DNA of 54,096 bases, from contig CAKTSK010000014.1 of assembly GCA_934597725.1 (NCBI GenBank), forward strand, positions 1-54,096, in the 5' to 3' direction. The notes below the pieces were generated by a model. The model made no database searches. It was not told the DNA's origin and was given only the letters and a program-made list of their open reading frames with translations. A program made the translations under genes and the position numbers. Numbering within the stretch: position 1 is the stretch's first letter; the number at the start of each line of letters is the position of its first letter. Below, piece after piece: positions 42,781 through 51,034 of the stretch. Source of the DNA: an uncultured Eubacteriales bacterium. Its GTDB lineage: Bacteria; Bacillota; Clostridia; Oscillospirales; Oscillospiraceae.

Positions 42781-44007
42781 ATGAGACTGAAAGACACAGG
42801 CATGACCGCTGCTGAGCTGAAGGCTCAGGTCAAGAAGTACATGATCGAAACCTACGAGCGTATGGATTTCGTGGCAGATACTGCCGAAGGCATCTACATG
42901 TATGACGAGAACGGCGAAGCTTATCTGGACTTCTATGCCGGTATCGCTGTTAACTGCCTGGGCAACTGCAACCCCAAGGTGGTCAAGGCTGTTCAGGAGC
43001 AGTCCGCTCTGATCATGCAGACCTTCAACTATCCGTACACCGTTCCCCAGGCTGTCCTGTCCAAGGAGATCTGCGAGACCATCGGCATGGATAAGGTCAT
43101 GTATCAGAACTCCGGTGCTGAGGCCAACGAGGCTATGATCAAGATCGCCCGTAAGTGGGGCATCGAGAACATCGGTCCCGACGCTTGGCACATCATCACC
43201 GCCAAGAAGTCCTTCCACGGCCGTACCTTCGGCGCCATGACCGCTACCGGTCAGCCCGAGTCCGCCATCCAGAAGGGCTTCGGTGAGCTGACCCCCGGCT
43301 TCGCCTATGCTGAGTTCAACAACCTGGACGCTTTCAAGGCCGCCTATGTTGAGGGCAAGACCTGCGCCATCATGTTCGAGCCTGTTCAGGGCGAGGGCGG
43401 CGTGTGGCCCGCTACCGAGGAGTTCATCCAGGGCATCCGTAAGTTCTGCGACGAGAAGGGCATCCTGCTCCTGCTGGACGAGGTCCAGGCTGGTTGGGGC
43501 CGCTGCGGCGACTTCATGTGCTACATGACCTACGGCATCAAGCCCGACGTTGTCTCCATGGCTAAGGCAATGGGCGGCGGTATGCCCATCGGCGGCATCG
43601 CCTGCACCGACAAGGTTGCCAGCGCTTTCGGCCCCGGCACCCACGGTTCTACCTATGCTGGTCACCCCGTCACCTGCGCCGCTTCCCTGGCCGTCCTGCG
43701 TGAGCTGAAGGCTGGCAAGTGGCCCGAGAACGCCAAGAAGGTCGGCGATTACTTTGCTGCCGAGCTGGCTAAGATGCCTCACGTTGTTGGTGTCCGTCAC
43801 CGCGGCCTGTTCGTTGGTGTTATCCTGGAGGATGGCGTCAACGCCGTCGAGGTCAAGCGTCACTGCATCAAGAACCACTTCCTGGTCACCGCTATCGGCA
43901 CCAACATCATCCGTATGGTTCCCCCGCTGACCATCCGTGCCGTTGACTGCGACGAGGCTGTTGCAAGACTGTCCAAGTCCATCAACGAGGTTGCTGAGGG
44001 CAAGTAA
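42781..44007 (+). CDS. Class III PLP-dependent aminotransferase (acetylornithine/4-aminobutyrate type)
   Basis: 408 residues, the standard length for the ArgD/GabT/putrescine aminotransferase group. PLP-binding features: NSGAEANEAMIKIAR (about 109-123), FHGRTFGAMTATG, FEPVQGEGG, LLLDEVQAGWGR with the PLP-ring Asp, and Schiff-base Lys262 in SMAKAMGGGMP. A start ATG with GGGAGGAATT upstream is unambiguous. Codon use stands out: many GCT, GTT, CGT and GGT codons where neighbours use GC-ending ones, as in very highly expressed genes. With its own promoter and terminator it is probably an abundant catabolic enzyme, for example in amino-acid or amine fermentation, rather than a biosynthetic ArgD. 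Substrate unresolved. Confidence 0.88.
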   Translation: MRLKDTGMTAAELKAQVKKYMIETYERMDFVADTAEGIYMYDENGEAYLDFYAGIAVNCLGNCNPKVVKAVQEQSALIMQTFNYPYTVPQAVLSKEICETIGMDKVMYQNSGAEANEAMIKIARKWGIENIGPDAWHIITAKKSFHGRTFGAMTATGQPESAIQKGFGELTPGFAYAEFNNLDAFKAAYVEGKTCAIMFEPVQGEGGVWPATEEFIQGIRKFCDEKGILLLLDEVQAGWGRCGDFMCYMTYGIKPDVVSMAKAMGGGMPIGGIACTDKVASAFGPGTHGSTYAGHPVTCAASLAVLRELKAGKWPENAKKVGDYFAAELAKMPHVVGVRHRGLFVGVILEDGVNAVEVKRHCIKNHFLVTAIGTNIIRMVPPLTIRAVDCDEAVARLSKSINEVAEGK

Positions 44008-44045
44008 TCCCTACGGGATATCTTGATGATCCGGTAATCATTTCA

Positions 44046-44077
44046 GGCCCCCTGCCTTTTGGCAGGGGGCCTTTTCT
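44046..44077 (+). terminator. Intrinsic terminator after the aminotransferase
   Basis: An 11-bp perfect stem, GGCCCCCTGCC/GGCAGGGGGCC with a TTTT loop, is followed by TTTTCTT. Confidence 0.93.
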
Positions 44078-44095
44078 TATGGCCTTTATCCAATT

Positions 44096-44273
44096 CCTCC
44101 TGCATCTCTCGGGGGTTTCCTCTGTCAGACCATCGGCATGTGGTCTGGACAAATTTACCACCTCGAGTGTCCATGCTTTAGGAAAAGGGAGCAGGCATGA
44201 ACCTGCTCCCTCTGTCAGATTGGGCCTTGGCGGGCGTCGCCTCTCCCGCATCTCTCGGGGTTTCCCCTTGACA
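44096..44273 (+). repeat. Direct repeat pair around CATCTCTCGGGG
   Basis: CTCCTGCATCTCTCGGGGG and TTTCCTCTGTCAGA (44097-44129) recur imperfectly as CTCCCGCATCTCTCGGGG and TTTCCCCTTGACA (44241-44273). CTCTGTCAGA also recurs at 44210-44219. Together with the inverted repeat this marks the gap as a repeat-derived element. Confidence 0.55.
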
Positions 44274-44345
44274 TACATTCCCTGCTATACTTTCAGTAGG
44301 ATAAGGACGGGCTTTGAGGTGGTAAATTTCGTTGCGACCACACGC
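44151..44345. repeat. Inverted repeat in a non-coding gap, possible MITE-like element
   Basis: AAATTTACCACCTC (44151-44164) is perfectly inverted at 44316-44329 (GAGGTGGTAAATTT). Beyond it, on the same orientation, both copies continue with GACCACA(C/T)GCCGATGGT after a 5-6 base variable stretch, giving imperfect arms of about 40 bases. The arms enclose a perfect GGGAGCAGG hairpin. No coding sequence is supportable in 44078-44425. Confidence 0.6.
44183..44210 (-). terminator. Terminator-like hairpin on the minus strand inside the repeat region
   Basis: GGGAGCAGG/CCTGCTCCC with loop TTCATG is followed on the minus strand by TTTTCC. It would stop transcription escaping the pyruvate carboxylase terminator. 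The same stem sequence, GGGAGCAGG, also forms the iorA terminator at 1148. Confidence 0.6.
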
Positions 44346-44421
44346 CGATGGTATCTTCTTGTAAAGAGAGGTGTGTACCCGCTTTGACCTGCTTCAAAAT
44401 CAGGCCAACGTATTAGCGCGC

Positions 44422-44461
44422 AAAAAGCCCCCGGCCTCTGCGTTGTGCAGAAGCCGGGGGC
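44422..44461 (-). terminator. Intrinsic terminator after pyc
   Basis: GCCCCCGGCTTCTGC pairs with GCAGAGGCCGGGGGC (44427-44441 with 44447-44461) and is followed on the minus strand by TTTTTG. Confidence 0.92.
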
Positions 44462-44493
44462 GCTGTGCTTTTTGTGTGGCTGACGGGGAAGAA

Positions 44494-47400
44494 TTACTCT
44501 TCCTCCTCCAGGATGAAGGAAACCAGCAGGTCCTCGGTGTTCACCCGGTCGCCGGGGACCACATAGAGCTTGTCGACCTTGCCGTTGACCTTGGACACGA
44601 AGGTGGTCTCCATCTTCATGGCCTCCACGATCATCAGGGGCTGGTTGACCTTGACCTCGTCGCCCTCCTTGACCAGAACGGTCTCCACGGTGCCGGGGAT
44701 GGTGGAGCCCAGGTGGCAGGGGTTGTTCTTGTCGGCCTTGAGCTTCCGGTCTTCCAGGACCTCCAGGGTCTTGTCCAGGACCTTCTGCTCCCGCAGGATG
44801 CCGTTGACCTCGAAGGTCAGCACGCGGTAGCCTTCCTTGTCGGGATCGGACATGCCCACGAACTTGATCAGGATGTCGCGGCCCTCGCTGGCCTTCAGGA
44901 CGGTCTCCTCACCCTTCCGCAGGCCGTAGAAGTAGACGTGGCTCTCCAGGGTGGTGACGTCGTTGTAGGCCTCGAAGTGGGTGCAGTAGTCCTCGTAAAC
45001 CTTGGGATAGAGGGCGTAGCTGACGGCCTTCTGCTCCATCTCGAAGTCAGAGAAGCCTTCCATGTCGAACTTCTCGCGCAGGTGCTTCTTGATGTCCTCG
45101 AAGTCCACGTCGGGCAGCAGGGTGCCGGGACGGACGGTGATGGGCTCGATGTCCTTCAGGACGATCTTCTGCAGTTCCTTGGGGAAGCCGCCCTCGGGCT
45201 GGCCCATCATGCCCTTGAAGAAGTCGATGACGGAGTCGGGATAGGACAGGGCAGCGCCCTCGGTGAGGATGTTGTCCATGTTCAGGCCGTTCTTCAGCAT
45301 GAAGATGGCCAGGTCGCCGACGACCTTGGAGGAGGGAGTGACCTTGATCAGGTTGCCCAGGATGATGTTGGCCTGACGATAGAGCTCCTTGATCTTCTCA
45401 AACTCGTCCTTGGAGCCCATCTCGGTGACCTGGGCCAGCAGGTTGGAGTACTGGCCGCCGGGGATCTCATACTTGTAGATTTGGGCGTTGGGGGAGACCA
45501 TGCCGCTCTCGTTGGCCTTGTAGACCTTGCGGACATGCTCGTAGTAGCGGCTGAGCTCGTCCAGGCCCTCGAAGTCCAGGCCGGTGTCGCGCTCGGTGCC
45601 CTTCAGGGCTTCCACCACCACGTTCAGGGAGGGCTGGCTGGTGCAGGAGCTCATGGACTCGATGGCCAGGTCCACGATGTCCACGCCGGCCTCGGCAGCC
45701 TTCAGCACGGTGGCCACGCCGGCGCCGGTGGTGTCGTGGGTGTGCAGGTGGATGGGGATGTGCAGCTCGGACTTGAGGGTCTCCACCAGCTTCTGGGCCG
45801 CATAGGGCTTGAGCAGGCCGGCCATGTCCTTGATGGCCAGGATGTGTACGCCCATGGCCTCCAGCTCCTTGGCCTTCTTCACATAGTAGTCCAGGGTGTA
45901 CTTGACCTCGTTGGGGCTGGTGATGTCGCCGGTGTAGCACAGGGAGCCCTCGACGATCTTGCCGGTCTTCAGGGCCTCTTCCACGGGCATCTTCATGTTC
46001 TCGATCCAGTTCAGGCTGTCGAAGACACGGAAGACGTCCACGCCCTTGATGGCGGAAATGCGGATGAACTCCTTGACCAGGTTATCGGGATAGTTGCTGT
46101 AGCCCACGGCGTTGGAGGCCCGCAGCAGCATCTGGATGAGGGTGTTGGGCATCCGCTCGCTGAGGATCTCCAGGCGCTTCCAGGGGGACTCCTTCAGGAA
46201 CCGGTAGGCGGTGTCGTAAGTTGCGCCGCCCCAGGCTTCCACGGAGAAGGCGTTCTGGAAGATGACGTTGGAGGCTTTGGCAGCGCCCACGATGTCCTTG
46301 GTCCGCATCCGGGTGGCGATGAGGGACTGCTGGGCGTCACGCATGGAGGTGTCGGTGACATACAGCCGCTTCTCGCCCAGGATCTTCTGGGTAAAGCCCT
46401 TGGCGCCCAGCTTCTTGAACTCGTCCTTGGCGCCGTAGACCAGGGCGGTCTCGTTGTACTTGGGCAGCACGCGGTCCTCGAAATAGGGCTTCTCGCCCTT
46501 GGAGACGTTGACGATCTTGTCGCCCAGGAAGTCCAGGATCTTGGACGCCCGGTCCAGGCCCTGGCTCAGGGAGAACAGCTCAGGGGTCTCCTCAATGAAG
46601 GTGGTGTAGCAAGCGCCCTCCTGGAAGGTGGGGTTGTTGATGACGTTGATGAGGAAGGAGATGTTGGTCTTGATCCCCTGAATACGCATCTCCCGCAGGG
46701 CGCGCAGGGACTTGCCCACGGCGCCCTTGAAGGTGCGGTCAAAGGCGGAGACCTTCACCAGCAGGGAGTCATAGTAGGGCAGGATCTCGGCGCCGGTGTA
46801 GATGTTGCCGCCGTCCAGACGGATGCCGTTGCCGGAGCCGGAGTGATAGACGCTGACCTTGCCGGTGTCAGGCATGAAGTTGTTGGAGGGGTCCTCGGAG
46901 GTGACACGGGTCTGGATGGCATAGCCGTGGCACTGGATGGCCTCCTGGGAGGTGATGTTGATCTCCGGGGAGTTGAGGGGATAGCCCTCGGCCACCAGGA
47001 TCTGGGAGCGGACGATGTCCACGTCGGTGACCAGCTCGGTCACGGTGTGCTCCACCTGGATACGGGGGTTCATCTCGATGAAGTAGGGGTTGCCGTCCCG
47101 GTCCACCAGGAACTCGCAGGTGCCGGCGTTGCGATAGCCCACGGCCTTGCACAGGCGGATGGCGCTGTCGAAGATCTTCTGGCGGGAGGCCTCGGGCACG
47201 GAGAAGGCGGGGGCGTACTCGACCACCTTCTGGTGACGGCGCTGCACGGAGCAGTCACGGTCGTACAGATGGACCACGTTGCCATACTGGTCGGCCAGGA
47301 CCTGGACCTCCACGTGCTTGGGGCCCTTGAGGTATTTCTCGATGAAGACCTGGTCGTCGCCGAAGGCCTTCTTGGACTCGTCAATGGCTTCCTTGAATTC

Positions 47401-47961
47401 CTTGGCCATGTCCTCTTCCTGGTTGACGATCCGCATACCGCGGCCGCCGCCGCCGTTGGAGGCCTTCAGCATGACGGGGTAGCCCACTTCCTTGGCCACG
47501 GCCATGGCCTCTTCCACGGTCTTCATGGCGTGGTCCACGCCGGGGATGATGGGCACGTTGGCGGCAATGGCGATCTGCTTGGAGGAGATCTTGTCGCCCA
47601 TGGCGTTCATGCTGTCCACGGTGGGGCCAATGAACACGATGCCGTTCTTCTGGCACTCTTCCACCAGGATGGGGTTCTCTGCCAGGAAGCCGTAGCCGGG
47701 GTGGATGGCGTCCACGTTGTGGTCCTTGGCGATCTTGATGATGGTGGGGATATCCAGATAAGCGTCAACAGGACCCTTTTCCGGGTTCAGGGCGTAAGCC
47801 TCGTCCGCCAGGGTGCGGAACATGGCGTACTTGTCTTCTTTGGAATAGATGGCCACAGAGGTGATGCCCAGCTCGTTCAGAGCCCGGAATACACGGATGG
47901 CGATCTCGCCACGGTTTGCCACCAGAACTCGCTTGAAGTTCTTGATACGTACTTCACTCAT
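44494..47961 (-). CDS. pyc: Pyruvate carboxylase
   Basis: 1155 residues, full length for a single-chain pyruvate carboxylase, which makes oxaloacetate from pyruvate and bicarbonate with ATP and biotin. Order: biotin carboxylase domain (about 8-460; GEIAIRVFRA, KASNGGGGRGMR, FIEMNPRIQVEHTVTE), carboxyltransferase TIM barrel (about 530-800; DTSMRDAQQSL, MAGLLKP, HLHTHDTTGAG), and biotinyl domain with VEAMKMETT, biotinylated Lys about 1116. ATG at 47961 has AAGGAG seven bases upstream. It is a single-gene transcript with a strong promoter. It is the probable anaplerotic enzyme for succinate or amino-acid synthesis. Confidence 0.98.
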   Translation of the reverse strand: MSEVRIKNFKRVLVANRGEIAIRVFRALNELGITSVAIYSKEDKYAMFRTLADEAYALNPEKGPVDAYLDIPTIIKIAKDHNVDAIHPGYGFLAENPILVEECQKNGIVFIGPTVDSMNAMGDKISSKQIAIAANVPIIPGVDHAMKTVEEAMAVAKEVGYPVMLKASNGGGGRGMRIVNQEEDMAKEFKEAIDESKKAFGDDQVFIEKYLKGPKHVEVQVLADQYGNVVHLYDRDCSVQRRHQKVVEYAPAFSVPEASRQKIFDSAIRLCKAVGYRNAGTCEFLVDRDGNPYFIEMNPRIQVEHTVTELVTDVDIVRSQILVAEGYPLNSPEINITSQEAIQCHGYAIQTRVTSEDPSNNFMPDTGKVSVYHSGSGNGIRLDGGNIYTGAEILPYYDSLLVKVSAFDRTFKGAVGKSLRALREMRIQGIKTNISFLINVINNPTFQEGACYTTFIEETPELFSLSQGLDRASKILDFLGDKIVNVSKGEKPYFEDRVLPKYNETALVYGAKDEFKKLGAKGFTQKILGEKRLYVTDTSMRDAQQSLIATRMRTKDIVGAAKASNVIFQNAFSVEAWGGATYDTAYRFLKESPWKRLEILSERMPNTLIQMLLRASNAVGYSNYPDNLVKEFIRISAIKGVDVFRVFDSLNWIENMKMPVEEALKTGKIVEGSLCYTGDITSPNEVKYTLDYYVKKAKELEAMGVHILAIKDMAGLLKPYAAQKLVETLKSELHIPIHLHTHDTTGAGVATVLKAAEAGVDIVDLAIESMSSCTSQPSLNVVVEALKGTERDTGLDFEGLDELSRYYEHVRKVYKANESGMVSPNAQIYKYEIPGGQYSNLLAQVTEMGSKDEFEKIKELYRQANIILGNLIKVTPSSKVVGDLAIFMLKNGLNMDNILTEGAALSYPDSVIDFFKGMMGQPEGGFPKELQKIVLKDIEPITVRPGTLLPDVDFEDIKKHLREKFDMEGFSDFEMEQKAVSYALYPKVYEDYCTHFEAYNDVTTLESHVYFYGLRKGEETVLKASEGRDILIKFVGMSDPDKEGYRVLTFEVNGILREQKVLDKTLEVLEDRKLKADKNNPCHLGSTIPGTVETVLVKEGDEVKVNQPLMIVEAMKMETTFVSKVNGKVDKLYVVPGDRVNTEDLLVSFILEEEE

Positions 47962-48064
47962 AAGCAAACTCCTTCTGTTTTTTTGGGATAGAAAGCAAAG
48001 ATATCCTTCAAGTTCATTGCCTGTGTTTACTTTGCAAGAACAAATGTGTTTCTATTCGCGTTTG

Positions 48065-48093
48065 ATTATACACGAAAAGAAAAAACCTTGCAA
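48065..48093 (-). promoter_or_regulatory. Sigma-A promoter for pyc
   Basis: TTGCAA (48088-48093), a 17-bp spacer and a perfect TATAAT (48065-48070) on the minus strand, 104 bases before the start codon. The region 48094-48364 up to the next promoter holds no supportable gene; it contains a CCTGTTTTTCC...AACAGG pairing of unknown role. Confidence 0.9.
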
Positions 48094-48364
48094 GTCTCCC
48101 GCAGGTGAAAGGCGGGACGGAACGACCGTCAAAATGCCCTGTTTTTCCTGGGGACCGCCGGGGGAAAACCGGGCAGAACAGGGGGGAGCGCGTCTTCCTG
48201 ATCAATTTTCAGGGGGGTGGTCTTTGGCTTTTCCACCATTTTACACAAGAAATCCTGCACCGGGGGAGATCCAAAAAATGCCAACAAAAAGAGGTACAAA
48301 CATCCGAAAGAAACCGTGGGAAAAATCGGAGAGAATGACGAAGGGGTTTTCCCGGTCCGCTGTC

Positions 48365-48393
48365 TTTACAGGGACCTATGGGGCGGCTATAAT
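48365..48393 (+). promoter_or_regulatory. Sigma-A promoter for the MocR-type regulator
   Basis: TTTACA (48365-48370), a 17-bp spacer and a perfect TATAAT (48388-48393). This position rules out start codons upstream of about 48400. Confidence 0.85.
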
Positions 48394-48465
48394 AGGGCTG
48401 ACGATGTCAAAAGGCCGGTTTTCTGCGCCGTTTCCATGGTCAGATTCAGAAAAGGGGCGGAGAAC

Positions 48466-49872
48466 TTGCTTACCTATTCCTTTGAAAATATTGAGACCGA
48501 GAGCATGTATGAGCACCTGTACCGGTGCATCAAGCAGGACATTCTGCAAAAGAAGCTGCGGGCAGGGGAGAAGCTGCCCTCCAAGCGGACCTTTGCCAAG
48601 AACCTGGGCGTGAGCACCATCACCGTGGAGAGCGCCTATGCCCAGCTGGTGGCGGAAGGGTTTCTGTATACCCTGCCCAAGCGGGGCTACTACGTCTGCG
48701 ACCTGGAGCGGGAGGAACCGGCCCCGCCGCCCCCTCGTCCCCCGGCCCCGCCGGTCAGAGAGCCTGTGCGGCAGACCTACTGGGCGGACTTTGTGGGCAG
48801 CTCCGTGGCCCGGGACATGTTTCCCTTCTCCGTGTGGGTGAAGCTGCTGCGGGACGTGACGGCAGGGGAGGACGAGACCACCCTGCTCACAGACACCTCG
48901 GCCGGAGGCATCCGCCAGCTGCGGCAGGCCATCTCCGACCACCTCTACCAGTTCCGGGGCATGAGCATCGACCCGGAGCAGATCGTGGTGGGGGCGGGGA
49001 CGGAGTACCTCTACAGCGTCCTCATCCAGCTGCTGGGCCGCCGGCGGGGCTATGCGGTGGAGGACCCGGGCTATCTGCGCCTGAGCAAGATCTATGAGAA
49101 GAACGACGTGACGACCTATCACATCCCCATGGACCACCACGGGATCATCCCGGAAAAGCTGGAGGAGAGCGGCGCACAGATCCTGCACATCACCCCCTCC
49201 CACCACTTTCCCACGGGGATCGTCATGCCCGTCAGCCGCCGGTATGAGTTCCTCAGCTGGGCCTCCAAGGGGGAGGACCGGTATATCATCGAGGACGACT
49301 ACGACTGTGAGTTCCGTCTGGCCGGTCGGCCCATTCCTACCCTGCAAAGCATCGACGTGATGGAAAAGGTCATTTACATCAACACCTTCTCCAAGAGCCT
49401 GGCCCCGGCCTTCCGCATCAGCTATCTGGTGCTGCCCAAGCACTTGGTCACCCGCTTTTACGACACCCTTGGCTTTTACTCGGGAACGGTCTCCTGCCTG
49501 GAGCAGATGACCCTGGCCCGGTTCCTCTCCGAGGGCTATTTTGAAAAGCACATCAACCGCATGAGAAACCACTACCGGGGGGTCCGGGACAAGCTCCTGG
49601 CAGCCCTGCGCCAGTCCCCCCTGGCGGGGAGGGTCCACATCAGCGCCGAGCAGGCGGGCCTGCATTTCCTGCTGGAGCTGGACACCCAGCGGACGGACGA
49701 GGAGATCCTGCGGGACGCCGAAGCCCAGGATCTGCGGATCTCCTTTGTTTCCCAGTATTATTATGAGACCGCCCACCGCCGCCCCCATGTGCTGGTGATG
49801 AACTACTCCGGTTTGGAGGAGGAAAAGATCGACGAGGCCGTGCAGCGGCTCTGCCGGGCGGTGCTGGGGTGA
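48466..49872 (+). CDS. MocR-type transcription regulator (GntR-HTH fused to class I aminotransferase)
   Basis: 468 residues, normal for MocR/PdxR proteins. An N-terminal GntR winged helix-turn-helix (about 10-80; AGEKLPSKRTFAKNLGVSTITVESAYAQL, cited by its ends) is joined by a Pro-rich linker (PAPPPPRPPAPP) to an aminotransferase-fold domain. That domain contains IIEDDYDCEFR and the PLP-lysine motif INTFSKSLAPAFRISYLVLP. Such regulators sense PLP or amino acids. TTG at 48466 is chosen (AAGGGG eight bases upstream, and MLTYSFENI-like starts are usual); ATG at 48436 lacks an RBS. Targets are unknown; the divergent pyc and downstream pta are the nearest candidates. Confidence 0.9.
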   Translation: MLTYSFENIETESMYEHLYRCIKQDILQKKLRAGEKLPSKRTFAKNLGVSTITVESAYAQLVAEGFLYTLPKRGYYVCDLEREEPAPPPPRPPAPPVREPVRQTYWADFVGSSVARDMFPFSVWVKLLRDVTAGEDETTLLTDTSAGGIRQLRQAISDHLYQFRGMSIDPEQIVVGAGTEYLYSVLIQLLGRRRGYAVEDPGYLRLSKIYEKNDVTTYHIPMDHHGIIPEKLEESGAQILHITPSHHFPTGIVMPVSRRYEFLSWASKGEDRYIIEDDYDCEFRLAGRPIPTLQSIDVMEKVIYINTFSKSLAPAFRISYLVLPKHLVTRFYDTLGFYSGTVSCLEQMTLARFLSEGYFEKHINRMRNHYRGVRDKLLAALRQSPLAGRVHISAEQAGLHFLLELDTQRTDEEILRDAEAQDLRISFVSQYYYETAHRRPHVLVMNYSGLEEEKIDEAVQRLCRAVLG

Positions 49873-49891
49873 GAATTCCCCGGCAGAATGC

Positions 49892-49920
49892 TTGCATCCC
49901 CGGGGAGATAGTGATACAAT
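49892..49920 (+). promoter_or_regulatory. Sigma-A promoter for pta
   Basis: TTGCAT (49892-49897), a 17-bp spacer and TACAAT (49915-49920). A partial palindrome TTCCCCGG...CCGGGGA covers the -35, a possible operator. Confidence 0.8.
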
Positions 49921-49980
49921 AAATGCGCTTGTTTTGGAATGAAACGACGAAACGTCTGATTTTATTGGAGGTAACCTATC

Positions 49981-50952
49981 ATGTTTGCAAAACTGATCGA
50001 AACCCTGAAGGCCAATCCCCGCACCCTGGTGTTCACCGAGGGCCACGACGCCCGGATCCTGGAGGCAACGGCCCGCCTGAAGAAGGACGGCTTCCTCACC
50101 CCCATCCTGGTGGGCGCCGAGGACGAGGTCAAGGCCGCAGCCCAGAAGGGCGGGTTTGACATCGAGGGCGTGCGCATCGTCGACCCCGCCACCTACGCCG
50201 GCATGGACGAGATGGTGGAGAAGATGGTGGAGCTGCGCAAGGGCAAGATGACCCCCGAGGACTGCCGGAAGAACCTGATGAAGGGCAACTACTTCGGCAC
50301 CATGCTGGTGAAGATGGGCCAGGCCGACTGCCTGCTGGGCGGCGCCACCTACTCCACCGCCGACACCGTCCGCCCCGCCCTGCAGCTGATCAAGACCAAG
50401 CCCGGCAACAACAACGTCAGCTCCTGCTTTATTCTGCAGCGGGAGAAGGACGGCGTGGACGAGCGCCTGTGCATGGGTGACTGCGCCATCCAGATCGATC
50501 CCGACGAGGACGCCCTGGTGGAGACCGCCCTGGAGTGCGCCAAGACCGCCGCGACCTTCGGCATCGACCCCAAGATCGCCTTCCTGAGCTACTCCACCAA
50601 GGGCTCCGGCAAGGGGGACAACGTGGACAAGGTGAAGAACGCCTGCGACAAGGCCAAGGCCGCCGCTCCCGAGCTGGCCATCGACGGCGAGATGCAGTTC
50701 GACGCCGCTGTGTCCCCCGTGGTGGGCCAGCAGAAGTTCCCCGGCTCCAAGGTGGCCGGCCACGCCAACACCTTCATCTTCCCCGAGATCCAGTCCGGCA
50801 ACATCGGCTATAAGATCGCCCAGCGTCTGGGCGGCTTCGCCGCTTACGGCCCCATTCTCCAGGGCCTGAACGCCCCCATCAACGACCTCTCCCGCGGCTG
50901 CAACGCCGACGAGGTCTACAAGATGGCCATTATCACCGCTGCGCTGGCCTGA
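49981..50952 (+). CDS. pta: Phosphate acetyltransferase
   Basis: 323 residues, the short Firmicute form without the N-terminal DRTGG domain. It converts acetyl-CoA and phosphate to acetyl phosphate on the way to acetate and ATP. Motifs: FTEGHDARILEA (18-29), GMLVKMGQADCLLGGATYSTADTVRPAL region (about 104-131), MGDCAIQIDPD, FLSYSTKGSG and the closing VSPVVGQQKFPGSKVAGHANTFIFP block (about 243-267). ATG at 49981 has TTGGAGG upstream. A terminator follows at once, so ackA is not co-transcribed, unlike the common pta-ackA layout. Phosphotransbutyrylase is a relative, but the length and motifs fit Pta. Confidence 0.95.
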   Translation: MFAKLIETLKANPRTLVFTEGHDARILEATARLKKDGFLTPILVGAEDEVKAAAQKGGFDIEGVRIVDPATYAGMDEMVEKMVELRKGKMTPEDCRKNLMKGNYFGTMLVKMGQADCLLGGATYSTADTVRPALQLIKTKPGNNNVSSCFILQREKDGVDERLCMGDCAIQIDPDEDALVETALECAKTAATFGIDPKIAFLSYSTKGSGKGDNVDKVKNACDKAKAAAPELAIDGEMQFDAAVSPVVGQQKFPGSKVAGHANTFIFPEIQSGNIGYKIAQRLGGFAAYGPILQGLNAPINDLSRGCNADEVYKMAIITAALA

Positions 50953-50979
50953 TCGCCTCCCAGCAGAACACAGAAACCA

Positions 50980-51014
50980 ACCGGCGCCGGACAGATCGTC
51001 CGGTGCCGGTTTTT
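50980..51014. terminator. Terminator after pta, probably bidirectional
   Basis: A 13-bp stem, ACCGGCGCCGGAC/GTCCGGTGCCGGT, is followed by TTTTGG on plus and TTGGTTTCTG on minus. Confidence 0.9.
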
Positions 51015-51034
51015 GGTGTTTGAGAGGGGACAGG

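Noticed and set aside
44270..44297. TTGACA followed by TATACT near 44272
   Set aside because: The spacer is only 12 bases, too short for sigma-A, and no gene follows on that strand.
44079..44387. 102-codon plus-strand frame and a similar minus-strand frame in the repeat region
   Set aside because: Both run through the inverted repeat and hairpins, and no RBS is visible. Such frames are common inside dispersed repeats.
44371..47991. A plus-strand open frame of about 1200 codons opposite pyc
   Set aside because: It is entirely antisense to a full-length, motif-complete pyruvate carboxylase. Its composition (repetitive Leu/Val/Gly/His/Asp) is the typical shadow of a GC-rich gene.
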